Assembly: GCA_028023455.1 (NCBI GenBank)
Contig: JAQFVV010012435.1
Location: 1,674,001-1,738,000, forward strand
DNA: 64,000 bases
Direction: 5' to 3'
Source of the DNA: Epiperipatus broadwayi
Taxonomy: Eukaryota; Onychophora; Udeonychophora; Euonychophora; Peripatidae
Positions 10,700 to 21,097 of the stretch are shown here, in pieces (position 1 is the stretch's first letter; each line of letters begins with the position of its first letter). Made by a program: the position numbers and the translations under genes. The notes beneath the pieces are model-generated. The model was not told the origin of the DNA, did not search any database, and saw nothing but the letters and a program-made list of their open reading frames with translations.

Positions 10700-12486
10700 T
10701 TCATGTGAAGGATGAATTTTGTTGACACAGTTAACCAAAGAATTGAAAGAGATTCAAGTTCTAATATAGAGAACATAGAGAGAAACAGGGAAGACATTTG
10801 TAAATCTAAGAAATTAAAAAAATTCCAAGAAAAAAAAAAATTATCTGGAAAACCAATGATTTCCATGAATGAAAGATTTGATATATCCATAGACCAACCT
10901 TCCACAACTTAGTTCTTCAGGCTTGCAATGATCCTCTTAAAATTTTGGACTCCAGAGAGATCGTTCGTGATGAAAACATCTGTTCAAGCAAGAGTTATAG
11001 TGTGAATAACGCAAATAACACTATAATACAGCAAGGGGCTCAAGATAACATTGAAAAATCAACGAAAAACATTGTAAGTTACATTGAGAATGAAGATACG
11101 AATGAAAAATCACCTCAAAAGGACAAAATTTTATCTGATAGAGGCAAACAACTAGTCTGGAATACAGGGAAGAGGGCCTGAAGGTAGAGCATTTTCCTGC
11201 TTTATTTTCCAAAAGTAAGAAAAACCCTAATATCTTTTTTAACAAAAAATAACCCTACTAAGCTTATAAAAGATATATATATAATTTTAATGCTATTTCT
11301 GATGATAACTCTAATAAGTCCACACCCTTTGTCACTCAGAGTCTTCATCAAAATATATATGACAACAAAATGTCATATGCTAAAATTTTACAAAATTTTA
11401 ATAATAAGAACAACTCTATTTCTTGTTATGATTCACAAAATATACCTGATCTTTTCAATATACTGGAGGATGATTGTCCTGTCACTGCTCAAAATGGGGT
11501 GCCTGATATGGACATATCTCTTCCAAGGCTGGATCAACCAGAATTAACGAACATTAAAATTGATTTCAACTCTACTATTCTACCACAATTACATCAATCT
11601 TTTTTAAATTATGTGAATGAAAAAACTCAATTTTTGCCATCACTAATCAAAATAAGGACTTATTTACATTTCCAATTGATAAATTCTGTAGCCAAATCAC
11701 AGCAAAAAATTCTATTGATTCATGTGTACAAAATACTAAATCATCCAAACAACCATTATGTAATTGTGGAATGCCATGATCCCACTCAAAAGCAAATGGA
11801 ATGAAATTCATTGATAACAAAATTTATGTACAATTGACATGAATAGGCCAGTGATATTGACCGGCCACATTCAAAATTGTTATCTGAGTTTTAATCAATT
11901 TGATCTTCAAAAAATCCCCAGACTCTATGGAGTAATATCAAACTTTAGGTATGTCCTTGAGAAAAGGGAAAACATTCCTGTACTCACAAATTCTGCACTT
12001 TTTTCAATTACCCTCAATAAAGGAGTATCACCTACAGACATTCCCCCAATCCACTAAGTGGAGTCAGCTTCTCTAATAATATCTTTTCAGGGTGTACCAC
12101 CACAGTGTTTCGACTGCAGGTTGAGGGATCATCTTGTCAGGGATTGTCCTTCGAGGATATGCCCGAATTGTAAACTTAGGAAGACTAAATTACATAGCTG
12201 TATTACTGGGTCTACACAAAAGAAAGAACACTTTATATCAAATCAAGAAGAAAGTAAACAGTCACAACCAATTACGCCAGAGTTATCGCAGCCTTCAGAA
12301 CAAATGATTCACATGATTTCACAGTCATTGGAGAAAACTCCCTGGGCAGCTATGAATTATGTCACAGACTCAGATTCTGACATGATGTTAATGGAGTCTG
12401 CAGTCATGATTACTGATAAAAGTAAGATAAAAGTCTGCAATCAAAAAAGGAATTCCAGCAACTTCCTTTGCAACTCAGTAGTTTAA
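10700..12486 (+). pseudogene. Decayed retroelement ORF1-like gene with CCHC zinc knuckle
   Basis: A run of plus-strand frames (10712-10912, 10945-11181, 11370-11804, 11839-12057, 12058-12486) reads like one protein broken by stops and frameshifts; the last two are separated by a single TAG in the same frame. A lysine- and asparagine-rich N-terminal part leads to a middle region with RPVILTGHI and GVSPTDIPPIH. The knuckle CFDCRLRDHLVRDC (CX2CX4HX4C, 12106-12147) follows, then CPNC with a later HSC. This order suits the nucleic-acid-binding first ORF of a LINE or a Gag-like protein. No polymerase was recognised downstream. I cannot name the clade. Confidence 0.6.
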
Positions 12487-14090
12487 AAGATAGGAAAATC
12501 GAGTGACAGTTCCTCGGATGCTTTCGCTGGACAGAAATGTAAAAGGAAAGATGTATTAGGTCAGCATCCATGGTGAAGAGTCAATTGTGCCCCAGCATTT
12601 ACCTGTCTGTGGTAGTATGGAGGAGGATTTAATTCAGATGTTGATGTTAAAGAACAAGGAATTCATAGATCAGACAATGATCCTTTTGGACATCCCTGAA
12701 ACAAATTAAGCACAAAGTGAGGGATATCTTCATGACAAGGATTTAGAACATAAGAAATGTGAAATTGACAAATTGAATCTACAGCAGGACAATCTAGAAA
12801 CCACAGGTTCTGATGAGCTAGACAAAACAGATTTCAGTGTCTAATTTAAACAGATTTGATCAATGATAAATATAAAGGTAGATGGGGGGCAAAACAGATT
12901 TTAAGTATGGTTGCGACTTGTCATAACTTTGGATATAAAAGATGAAGATATTAAATGTGAGTCACAGCAGAGTTATCTAAGATTTTTAATCAAGGATAGG
13001 GTAATTATGCAAGGAACACTTCAGCATGCAAATTACCCTGAGAGGACTAAGTCTACTGTATCTCAGAGAAGGCCCTGGACAGTGGGAATTTTACTGATGC
13101 CAGCCACAGGACATGTATGGACAGAGTTTTTTTGTGGACTCTTATGGTTGGACTTGCAAGTCTTTGAGAATTTCGGCCATTGGAATCCAGGTGTGAGCTA
13201 GAAATAACTCACTTCTTGGGTTCTTAAGTGTATTGTGATGAGGGTCTAAGGTCAATAGTCAATCATTGAATGGATTGGGGTGACTGATGAAAGTGACTGT
13301 ATTATTATTTGTCATTTGGTTGTAACATAGTGTACTTACTAATATCATGGAAGTATATCATTGTAGATCACATCATGTGAGCATGTCAGTTTAAAAATTT
13401 ATTCCGAGATAATGAAGATCTATGGGGTAAAATTACATTAAAATCAAAATATGCATTGTGAATCATAGATAAATTCAGTTTATCACTGCATGTAAACATG
13501 TAAATTCAAAGTCTAATAAATCTTTTTGAATAAAAAACAAAACAAAAACATTTTATTCCTGATATTTATATATATATGAATGACATATTTACCATTTTAA
13601 ACATTTTCAACATAGTGCAAGCACTTTAATATTTTTCTGTTGATATGACTTTTACTAATTGTTGTTAAAATATTGCCTCATATTACTTCTGCCCAATATA
13701 GACATTAGTAACAATACAGAAATAATGAAAAATAAAAACAGGAAAAATGAGGCAGAGTAGAAGAAAAACACTGAATGATAAAGAAAAAATGCATAATCCC
13801 CCCTCCCACCAATTAGTATACTATACTTTAAAATTAAATTCAAATTACAAAATGATGCTTAAAAAAATGACACATGAAGCTAAGTATAAAGGAGAATAAT
13901 AATTAATAGAAGAAAAAGATTGTTAACTGAGGTTTCAAGTTTACATCTGGGCTAGAGACAATGTCTAATTTAATAAATGATTAGAGATAATCATTACATT
14001 TATCTAGAGTGGGCGGTGTCAACCTTGTGGGTGGAGTATGTTTGACACTTGTAAATCAAAATTAACAATTTACTATTGATACATATTGTA
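12487..14090. other. Possible continuation of the ORF1-like element, then AT-rich DNA
   Basis: To about 13200 the composition stays like the preceding pseudogene, and a 96-codon ORF (12911-13201) may be more of the same element, but no domain is visible. From 13250 on nothing is recognised except a TA-rich run at about 14098-14112. Confidence 0.35.
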
Positions 14091-14094
14091 TATA

Positions 14095-14190
14095 TGTTAA
14101 ATATATATATATGAGAGATTATGACCTGTGCCAACTAATGAGTGCAAGTGCATTACGAAATGCATTTTGGGGGCTCATTTGTTTTTTATT
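14095..14190 (+). repeat. F4-family fragment with hammerhead-like core
   Basis: GCCAACTAATGAG (14130-14142) followed by ACGAAATGCA (14155-14164) and TTTTGG matches the F4 order. CCAA before the first box can pair with TTGG after the second, as in the better F4 copy at 14.9 kb. The first box reads CTAATGA, and the region between boxes is not a clean stem. Confidence 0.45.
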
Positions 14191-14778
14191 GTATTTTATT
14201 CATATGATTTGAAAAAAATGTGTGGTCCTATGGAGGTCATTTAATGCAAGAAAAAGATAACACTAATAATTTATTGGTTTAATATTGAGTTATGTCTCAA
14301 TGGGCCTTATGGTAGGGCATCAACATTTTTTACCAACAATCCAAGTTCATATTCTTGCTAGATAAAATCGTGAATTTTTTTCTAATTTTAGTTAGAAACC
14401 TCCAGTATTTTTTTTCCAGATGTACAGCATATAACCTTCCATTATTGATTGGTAAATGAGTACTAGCTATTCTTAACTAAAGGGAAATTATCTGATATTT
14501 GGCAAAGCTGTGTAGTGCCTTCTTTTTTATTATCTATTTAAAGGATATCTTTTATCTGTATATTTTATACAAAAATATTTTCTAATGAAATAAAATAAAT
14601 TGATTTGCACCAGAGGGGTTTATTTAAAAGGAAATAATATTTGTAAAATTATAGTTTTGGTGCTATAATGAAGTAAGGTTATTGTGTAAAGCAGAAGAAA
14701 ACATTATTCCACTATATAAACAATTAATTTAATACACTGTATAGGCTACACACACCTGCACATATATACTATAATATA

Positions 14779-15046
14779 TGAGGGATTCGAACTCAGACTT
14801 TTGCACGACTCTCAACTCTCCATGCCATTTCATATTGTTGACCCACCTGATCACACATATGTTGAAAAGATAAATAATCACCAATATACGTATTTCCTGC
14901 TAAACCAGCAAGCATCAGTTGGTCCAGATTACTATCTCCACACATATATACAATCAGTGCTCAGCTTTATATTAAGATAGCCAATCTTCATACTTTAATG
15001 GACTGGCTTCAAACTACTCCAATCCACAATTCTTCAGCCATCCATT
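14779..15046 (-). mobile_element. F4 SINE-like element with hammerhead-like and tRNA-like parts
   Basis: On the minus strand it starts with a TGGCTGAAGAATTG segment near 15040, passes through a hammerhead-like motif near 14.9 kb and ends near GAGTTCGAATCCC, a near-perfect pol III B box (about 14781-14795). The same order occurs on the plus strand at 47729-47990. A repeat joining a ribozyme with a pol III type promoter recalls the schistosome Sm-alpha SINE-like repeats; that is an analogy, not a relationship I can show. Confidence 0.65.
14880..14932 (-). ncRNA. F4 hammerhead-like ribozyme motif
   Basis: Reading the minus strand: CTGATGC (14918-14912), a stem II TTGCT/AGCAG over GGTTT, GAAA (14896-14893), then ATACGTAT as a self-complementary stem III and ATA as NUH, cut between 14885 and 14884. 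Stem I pairs ACCAA with TTGGT and, beyond a TGG bulge, TAATC with GATTA. The only core departure is A9 read as C. Confidence 0.6.
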
Positions 15047-16728
15047 AAAATACAGTCATTATATTTATAATTGATATTAAGGCAATTCACTTTTGTCTGT
15101 ATGATCTTAAAAAAACGTCTGAAAACTTCTTTGATGATTAAAAAAAGTCCCTACATTAATGTGGAGAACTTATAGCGTACTTCACAGACTTGTCACTAGA
15201 AGACATATATATAAATCTTAGAGGCCCGAGATAAGATATTAAAATCTAGAAAAGTAATCACTCCATTTTCAAATAGTATTGAAAGTGATAATAATAGAAT
15301 CAAAAGAAACGATAACAAAAAACAACACAGCTTTACTCTGAACGATGTTCCCAAACACTGGCGAAACATTATTAACATTTACAGAACTGAGTGAATCTAT
15401 ATCATAAGACAGCTGATCAGTTTCAGTAATTGTTTTGGAATTAGTATCCTGATGGATTATAAATTCAAATTTATATGTTGGGAAAATGATATTGCATAAA
15501 TAACCATTTTATTTATAAAATTAAGCGAGAATAAATTTTTGTATAATATTGTCAAATGTTGTATGTGCGCGTTTTTTTTTAAACATATTTAAATGTTAAA
15601 ATTTTATTTATATGTTTTACACCTTGTTGACTTGATATTCCCCGAATTCCGGTGTCCTAAGCCATTATCTATTCTGTCAAAGTGTAGATTCGGACCGACT
15701 TAATATAATTAATAGATATATAGAATGCTTCTAAAAATCTAGATAGCATTAAAACAGAAAAAAAATTAGAAAAAAAAATACAGGGATAAACATGTAAAGT
15801 TTTACTCATTATAAAATATTCCTAGAGATTGAAAACAGTAAGTGTAAGAGGTGGTAATTAGTAGAGCAAACATATCTTTCTGTGATAATCAATTATCATC
15901 TAACCTCACATATATATATACAGTTTATTATAAGCATCAAAGCGCAATTTGACAATTTTTTTTCTTAAGCCAGCAACTAATATACATAAAAATCTATTTT
16001 GTATTATTCGATCGATCGTATAATTCTCCACTTAACAATTAATTATTAACATTTTTCTAAGCTATGCTTGTTTTTAACAAAAATAATATTTTTCTAGCAA
16101 ATATATAAGCCTATTAATAAAACATGAAAGCTACAAAAATTGAGGGCCATTTTTTTCTTCTCATTTTATCTTCATTATTATGCAGAAATGGATTTCTTTA
16201 CTGTTGATTATTTTTAGAGTCTTCCAAGCATAGAAAGACAATATCTTTGTTTCATTTGAATTCTAGTTTCATTTTGAATGTAACACTTAATTTCCCAGTG
16301 GAGAATGCTGAACATTCTTATCAATATGTTAGAGCATGCAATTGAAGGAAAGAAAGTATTTAATTAAGTTTTACTGGTATGGAAATTGACAGATTTTTAT
16401 ATTTTCACATTAACTACATCAATATATATATGTTGATTGCATATACATGCCTGTGACATGAAATTTGAATCCAGGTAAAATTAACCCCCCCCTCCTCCAA
16501 TTTCTTGAAGATTTTAAAGCAATCTTATTGTCTTTTTTTTTTCAAGGTAAGTAAATATCATTAACTAGAAAGTAAAATAAAGAAGAAACCGATTAAAATC
16601 GTATCCTCAGTCAATTAGCCCTATGAATGCATTGTCTAATACTATATATATATATATATGACAAAGTACTGAGGTAGTCTTTTCCTAGTAGTATATTTGC
16701 TTGGTGGATATAGTGTAAATAAAACAGC
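15047..16728. other. AT-rich non-coding, nothing recognised
   Basis: Small chance ORFs only (for example 15196-15378 minus). A C-run at about 16486-16494 and TA runs near 15910 and 16645 are simple sequence. Confidence 0.45.
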
Positions 16729-16743
16729 AAATATATTTTTATT

Positions 16744-16915
16744 AAACAGGCAAAACTCTTCTTACAGTAGTGCCGCCCTGTGCCAACCAGAATAATCAAT
16801 GGATGCCAGAAGGCTTGTGCATAAAATCCCCACCTAGTGCCTACTCATCCAATATCCCCAGACTAGTTTCTGGCTTGTGACCTTTATGTGCTAACATAAG
16901 AGATGGTGATCATGT
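16744..16915 (-). mobile_element. Short F1 insertion with 15-bp target-site duplication
   Basis: A perfect AAATATATTTTTATT flanks it (16729-16743 and 16916-16930). The first ~130 bp are F1 on the minus strand, from the gagttttgcc tail to the hammerhead GTC/GAAAC boxes. The last ~40 bp are F1 3' sequence on the plus strand, the switch falling at the expected CTGATGA box. It is a 172-bp insertion with a half ribozyme. Confidence 0.8.
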
Positions 16916-16930
16916 AAATATATTTTTATT

Positions 16931-17529
16931 TAATCGTCTAATTTTTAGATCATATGTTCATGAAATCATATGGCATTTAGCATATCCATGCAAATCTAAT
17001 TTCATTTTGTTTGTAAATCCTGCATAGATTAGTTTGCAATTCAATTCTATCAAACTTTATATGACCTTCCAAGAAACAAATCGTTCAATTACTTATTTTT
17101 ATTTTTTGCTTCTTGGATCATTTTTTTTTAGCAAATAGTTATTTTATCCCTATTTACTTTACTTATTTCTATATAAAATTAAAAGCGTGTGAAGCGCTTG
17201 AAAGAGAATATTTTCTGCAGAAATTATGTCAATTGGATAAGTTAATAAATAACAACTTCAGATCTTTTAATATTTCCATGAGTTAAAAATTCTCTTAACA
17301 GTTATTAGTAGTAGTTTTTGAATCAATTTCTAGCCTTTCACTTTTAATGTCTGCTGTCATTCGACTCCGTCAGCATTACTCATATGTTTTTTTTACAAGT
17401 ATATCTAAATCGCTGTTTTTGTTATGAAAGTAGATTTTAGTAACTGTTACATATATATATTAAATCTTGTGTCAAGAGCTAACTACTTATTATATGTAAA
17501 TTACAGCACCACAGCTCTTATGCTTAAAC
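16931..17529. other. AT-rich non-coding, nothing recognised
   Basis: No repeat, RNA gene or coding segment was recognised. Confidence 0.45.
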
Positions 17530-17645
17530 AGCTCAGTAGAATGAATAGCAATAATGTGTTGTCAAGGCAACACTACAATTAGACAGTAAAAGAATTCCTT
17601 TTACTGTCTGATTGTAGTATAACCATGGGAACAGTTTGCTGATAT
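17530..17645. repeat. F3-related hairpin repeat
   Basis: An inner perfect inverted repeat AGACAGTAAAAG / CTTTTACTGTCT is separated by AATTC. It sits inside an outer imperfect one (GTTGTCAAGGCAAC and CATGGGAACAG sides, each with ACTACAAT or its complement). The inner half resembles the F3 TTTTATTGTTAAAAGG segment at 10.1 and 45.3 kb. Confidence 0.6.
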
Positions 17646-18019
17646 TTTATTAATTGGTTTGTTAAGTATGAAGACTGTGATAATGAAATTTATGTATATA
17701 ACTAATCAAATCTATATTTATGATACTTTTTTCTAAAGCTTTTATAAATCTTAAACTATGCATTGCATTATGGTAGAGGGTCAGATTCTGGGGCATAAGG
17801 TCCTTGAATTGATTTATTATGTAATTCCTGAGCAATAAAGTCATTTAATTATCTTTTTTTTTTCATTATGAACTATTACTTAGTGTAAAATTTCTCAAAA
17901 CAATTTTCCTCATTATGCAAATATTTCCCAAGAAACTTATCAAGTGAACTAGAAACTTGAAACATCTGACCATTCATATATAAACAATAGATGTATTTAT
18001 ATTGCATTGCCAAAAGTAT

Positions 18020-18168
18020 ATCATATAATATTCAAGTGACCAAACACTTTACTACTAATGTTCTGAAGAAGATTGCTGGAGCAATCGAAACTGCAAAGTG
18101 CAGGAAAGGGTGGATAATAAAGCATTGTAAAAGTAGTAAAGTGTTTGGTCAATTGAGTATTATATGAT
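18020..18168 (+). mobile_element. 149-bp hairpin element with hammerhead-like apex
   Basis: Arms of 37 bp (18020-18056 and 18132-18168) differ at two positions. GATGTATTTATAT stands outside each end (17990-18002 and 18166-18178, the right copy overlapping the arm end), a likely 13-bp target-site duplication, with a 17-bp unpaired stub on the left. Between the arms lies a hammerhead-like motif whose stem I would be the arms themselves. It lies at the outer edge of the next hairpin element, so it inserted later. Confidence 0.75.
18063..18105 (+). ncRNA. Hammerhead-like motif in hairpin element
   Basis: CTGAAGA (18063-18069, fits CUGANGA), stem II GATTGC/GCAATC over TGGA (18071-18086), GAAA (18087-18090) and a 5-bp stem III CTGCA/TGCAG over AAG (18091-18103). 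The bases after stem III are GAAAGG, so the expected NUH is absent and the copy should not cleave. Confidence 0.55.
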
Positions 18169-18387
18169 GTATTTATATATTGGACTATTTCCACCATCTA
18201 ATATAAAGTATTGAATGTCTTTAGAAAAATTAAACTTTAATGACATTTTCAAAGTACTTTCGACTGTTAGTAATGTCACACAGGTTAATATGTGCACTGT
18301 GTGCTATTATTAATTGTCAAATGTACTTTAAAAAAAGACATTCAATACTTTATATTAGATAATGGAAATAGTCCAATATGTAAATAC
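18169..18387. mobile_element. Hairpin element, about 45-bp arms
   Basis: The left arm (about 18169-18222) and right arm (about 18334-18387) are inverted copies with few differences (TATTGGACTATTTCCA on the left, its complement on the right). In the loop, minus strand, CTGTGTGACATT...AGTCGAAAG is a weak relative of the CTGNNGAW-stem-GAAAC pattern. No clear duplication was seen because the left edge is occupied by the element at 18020. Confidence 0.6.
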
Positions 18388-18689
18388 AACTAAAAATACT
18401 ATCATTACAAACCTTCAGGAAAACAATAAACAATAGACATTTTTTGTTTGTCTTAAGTATAACAATTTGATTTTAGAGTTTGGATATACACAATGGTTAT
18501 AATTTATAACTAAATTGTTTATAACATTTTGCAGAACAGAATATGATCTTGTGAAGATCATTATATATATATAATAAATTGATGAATGTGTTTGATAAAT
18601 AAATATCTGTAATGAATCAAATCTTTCAGAGGTGTGATATACTTTTTTAAAATTTGTTATAAATTGCTCATTTGTAAAATTTTCTAGAC

Positions 18690-18790
18690 TAGTTATCTTT
18701 TGCTATACATTTTAGTATTTATTTGATGGGAATTTCCCTTCATCAGATGAACGAGAGACTTGAAAACTGAACATTCAATCGTACATGATA
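18690..18790 (-). repeat. F6 repeat fragment with hammerhead-like box
   Basis: On the minus strand: TTCATCTGATGAAGGGAAA (box 18746-18740), hairpin GGG/CCC over AAATT, then ATCAAATAAATA where GAAA would be expected. It aligns with minus 24430-24355 and plus 19060-19120. The second box (CAAA, 18725-18722) is mutated. Confidence 0.45.
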
Positions 18791-19039
18791 AACTTTCTGA
18801 TTTATATTTCTTACTTACAACGAGTTTGGTCTTGGAGCTTTATGATATTAATATATCAATACTTCTCTTCTCTTGGGTGTTTCAGTGTATTCATAAAACT
18901 ATTACTACATATTATGAAATATAAGTATTGAAAGTTTGTGGGTTAAATGCAATATATGTATCTGATTGATTGATAGCACATTCAAGTTCTAAACCATATA
19001 AGTTGTAATTAAGACATATAATAGAAAAGACTGATGACC

Positions 19040-19135
19040 ATTTATTTTTGTTGTTTAGGTGCTTTAAATTTCAGACTCATCTGATAAATGAGAATTTACT
19101 ATGAAATTCATGTATATTAAAAGAAATTGGTCTAG
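19040..19135 (+). repeat. F6 repeat fragment with hammerhead-like boxes
   Basis: CAGACTCATCTGATAA (box 19081-19087) is followed 16 bases later by GAAA (19103-19106) and TTCATGTATA. It is the opposite orientation to the copy at 18.7 kb, so the two could be halves of one inverted insertion. Confidence 0.45.
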
Positions 19136-19925
19136 GAAATTTTACTTCCAGTGAGAATTCAAAGTTAATTACAAGTTTTAGAAGAATTTATTGTAAATTT
19201 GAGAGATTTTATTTGTTAGAGATATATATCAAGTGCATTAGTCACTTTATTATATATATGTGTTTGTATGTAAATTGTGTGAACAAAGACATGACAAGAT
19301 AAATAGACACTGTGCTATAATTAAGAAAAAAGCCATTGATCATCAACAGTTATAGTTTGCAGTCTTGCCAGTGCTTTAAATAATTTATTGCAAAATATCA
19401 GTTGTTTGAGTAAAATCATTTGTAATATTATTATTTGGTTCACAAATTAAAAATAAATAAAAATCACAGCTTGATATTTACAATATTGGGGAAAATATCA
19501 GCTTAGCCAGAAATGAAATTATTCTTCACACATGCACTATTAGGTTGATATTAAATTTACATGCACTTACCTATCAATATATGTTTTAAAAGCATAAGCG
19601 AATCATTTATTCTTAGAGCCTGTTCTTATATAAACCAACTTTTATTAACTGTGCTTCAATCAGGACTAGATCTTATTATGAGTCTGATATTTCAATTGAC
19701 AAATTATTTGCATAATATGTAAGCAATCAAATTAATTGGCATAAGTTCTGAATTGTGCTCCATGCTGGTTTTTGCCATTACATATATATTTCATACAAAA
19801 AAAAAATTTAATAGCTGGATCTTTCCACTAGATAAGATAGTCTGATTTTCAACAAAAACATTACAATTGTTAGTTAATTAATGTTAAAGCTAGAATACAT
19901 TCATAATAAAATATACATACACATA
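19136..19925. other. AT-rich non-coding, nothing recognised
   Basis: No coding or repeat signal was recognised. Confidence 0.45.
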
Positions 19926-19927
19926 TA

Positions 19928-20807
19928 CACCTGAGTCTCATTTTATGCGGATTACTTTAATGCGATTTTGAAGTTATGAAATTCATGTTTCTTCTTAATA
20001 TCCTTCATATTTCACTATATTTATTAGATATCAAGAAATTTAAATTATTAATAACTTATTTTGACTTGAAATACTTTTTTTTTCTTTCAAAAATATAACG
20101 TTATATTAGCAGCTTACGTCAATATGGCCATAAGCTGTATTTAGAAACTTAGCTTCTATATAAATAACCTACTTATACTAATGAGTAAATAGTAATAATA
20201 GATTTATACATATGTATAAAAGTATCGCAATAAATATTCAAAAATTTTAAACTTTTAAAGCATATTTTGTTAGATATTAACAGAAATAAATATTTTTTTA
20301 GATTTTTAAAATAAATAATAACAAAGATTTTATTGATTTTATAAACTGAAAATAATCTTTCAAATGATAATGTCTAATCTTTTTGTTTTGATTGCAATCT
20401 CATTTTTTTAATATAGAAACAGCACAAGACTGGAAGTGGCGCTAGTTGTACAACACGTCACGAATCTGATTTCTTACTAGTTCATAAACGGACACACATT
20501 ATAAAATAATGGATTAAAATATGTATGAAAAAATGTAAAATTAAATACTGTAGTTAATAAAAAAAGTTTGTCTTATATTAATTTTTTTAATATATTTAAA
20601 ATTTTTTATTAGTCATACTTTATTTCCTTATTTGTTTAATGAAAATTTTAAAGTAATTTTTTTTTGTTGCTTTGCTTTTATGACAATTTCAGAAAATTAT
20701 GGGAACCTATCCCCATTTTTCAAGGTAAGTTACGTTTATTTTTGTGCGATTTCTTTTGTGCGTGTTTTCTGAGGAACCTATCTACCGCATAAAATGAGAC
20801 TCAGGTG
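19928..20807. mobile_element. 880-bp terminal-inverted-repeat DNA element, TA-flanked
   Basis: The termini CACCTGAGTCTCATTTTATG and its complement form a 23-24 bp perfect inverted repeat (19928-19951 and 20784-20807) bordered by TA on each side. TIRs rich in TTATGCGG with TA duplications fit Tc1/mariner-superfamily elements of the pogo/Tigger type. No transposase frame exists inside, so it would be a non-autonomous derivative. Confidence 0.75.
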
Positions 20808-21097
20808 TATATAAAATAAAGAGCATGCTAATAGCTCTAAACAAGCTTATTATTTTTTTAATGATAAATGCTACAAGAGAACACATTTGAAATCTTTATC
20901 TAGGATTTGTCTCAATTGGATCACTTCAGGGAGGAACAGGACACCTGATTCAAAATACCAACTCAGTTTAAGCATTTATCTAATACTTAACTCTTCAGAA
21001 GAAGATCTGAAATTTGCAGACATTCTCATGTCTTTAAATTTAGTTCTCCAACTGAAATAATCATATGGACCCTGAACTTAATTCAGGTATACCATAT

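Noticed and set aside
20690-20735. TTTCAG ... CAAG|GTAAGT looking like a 32-bp exon
   Set aside because: Lies inside the TIR element at 19928-20807 and is too short and unsupported.
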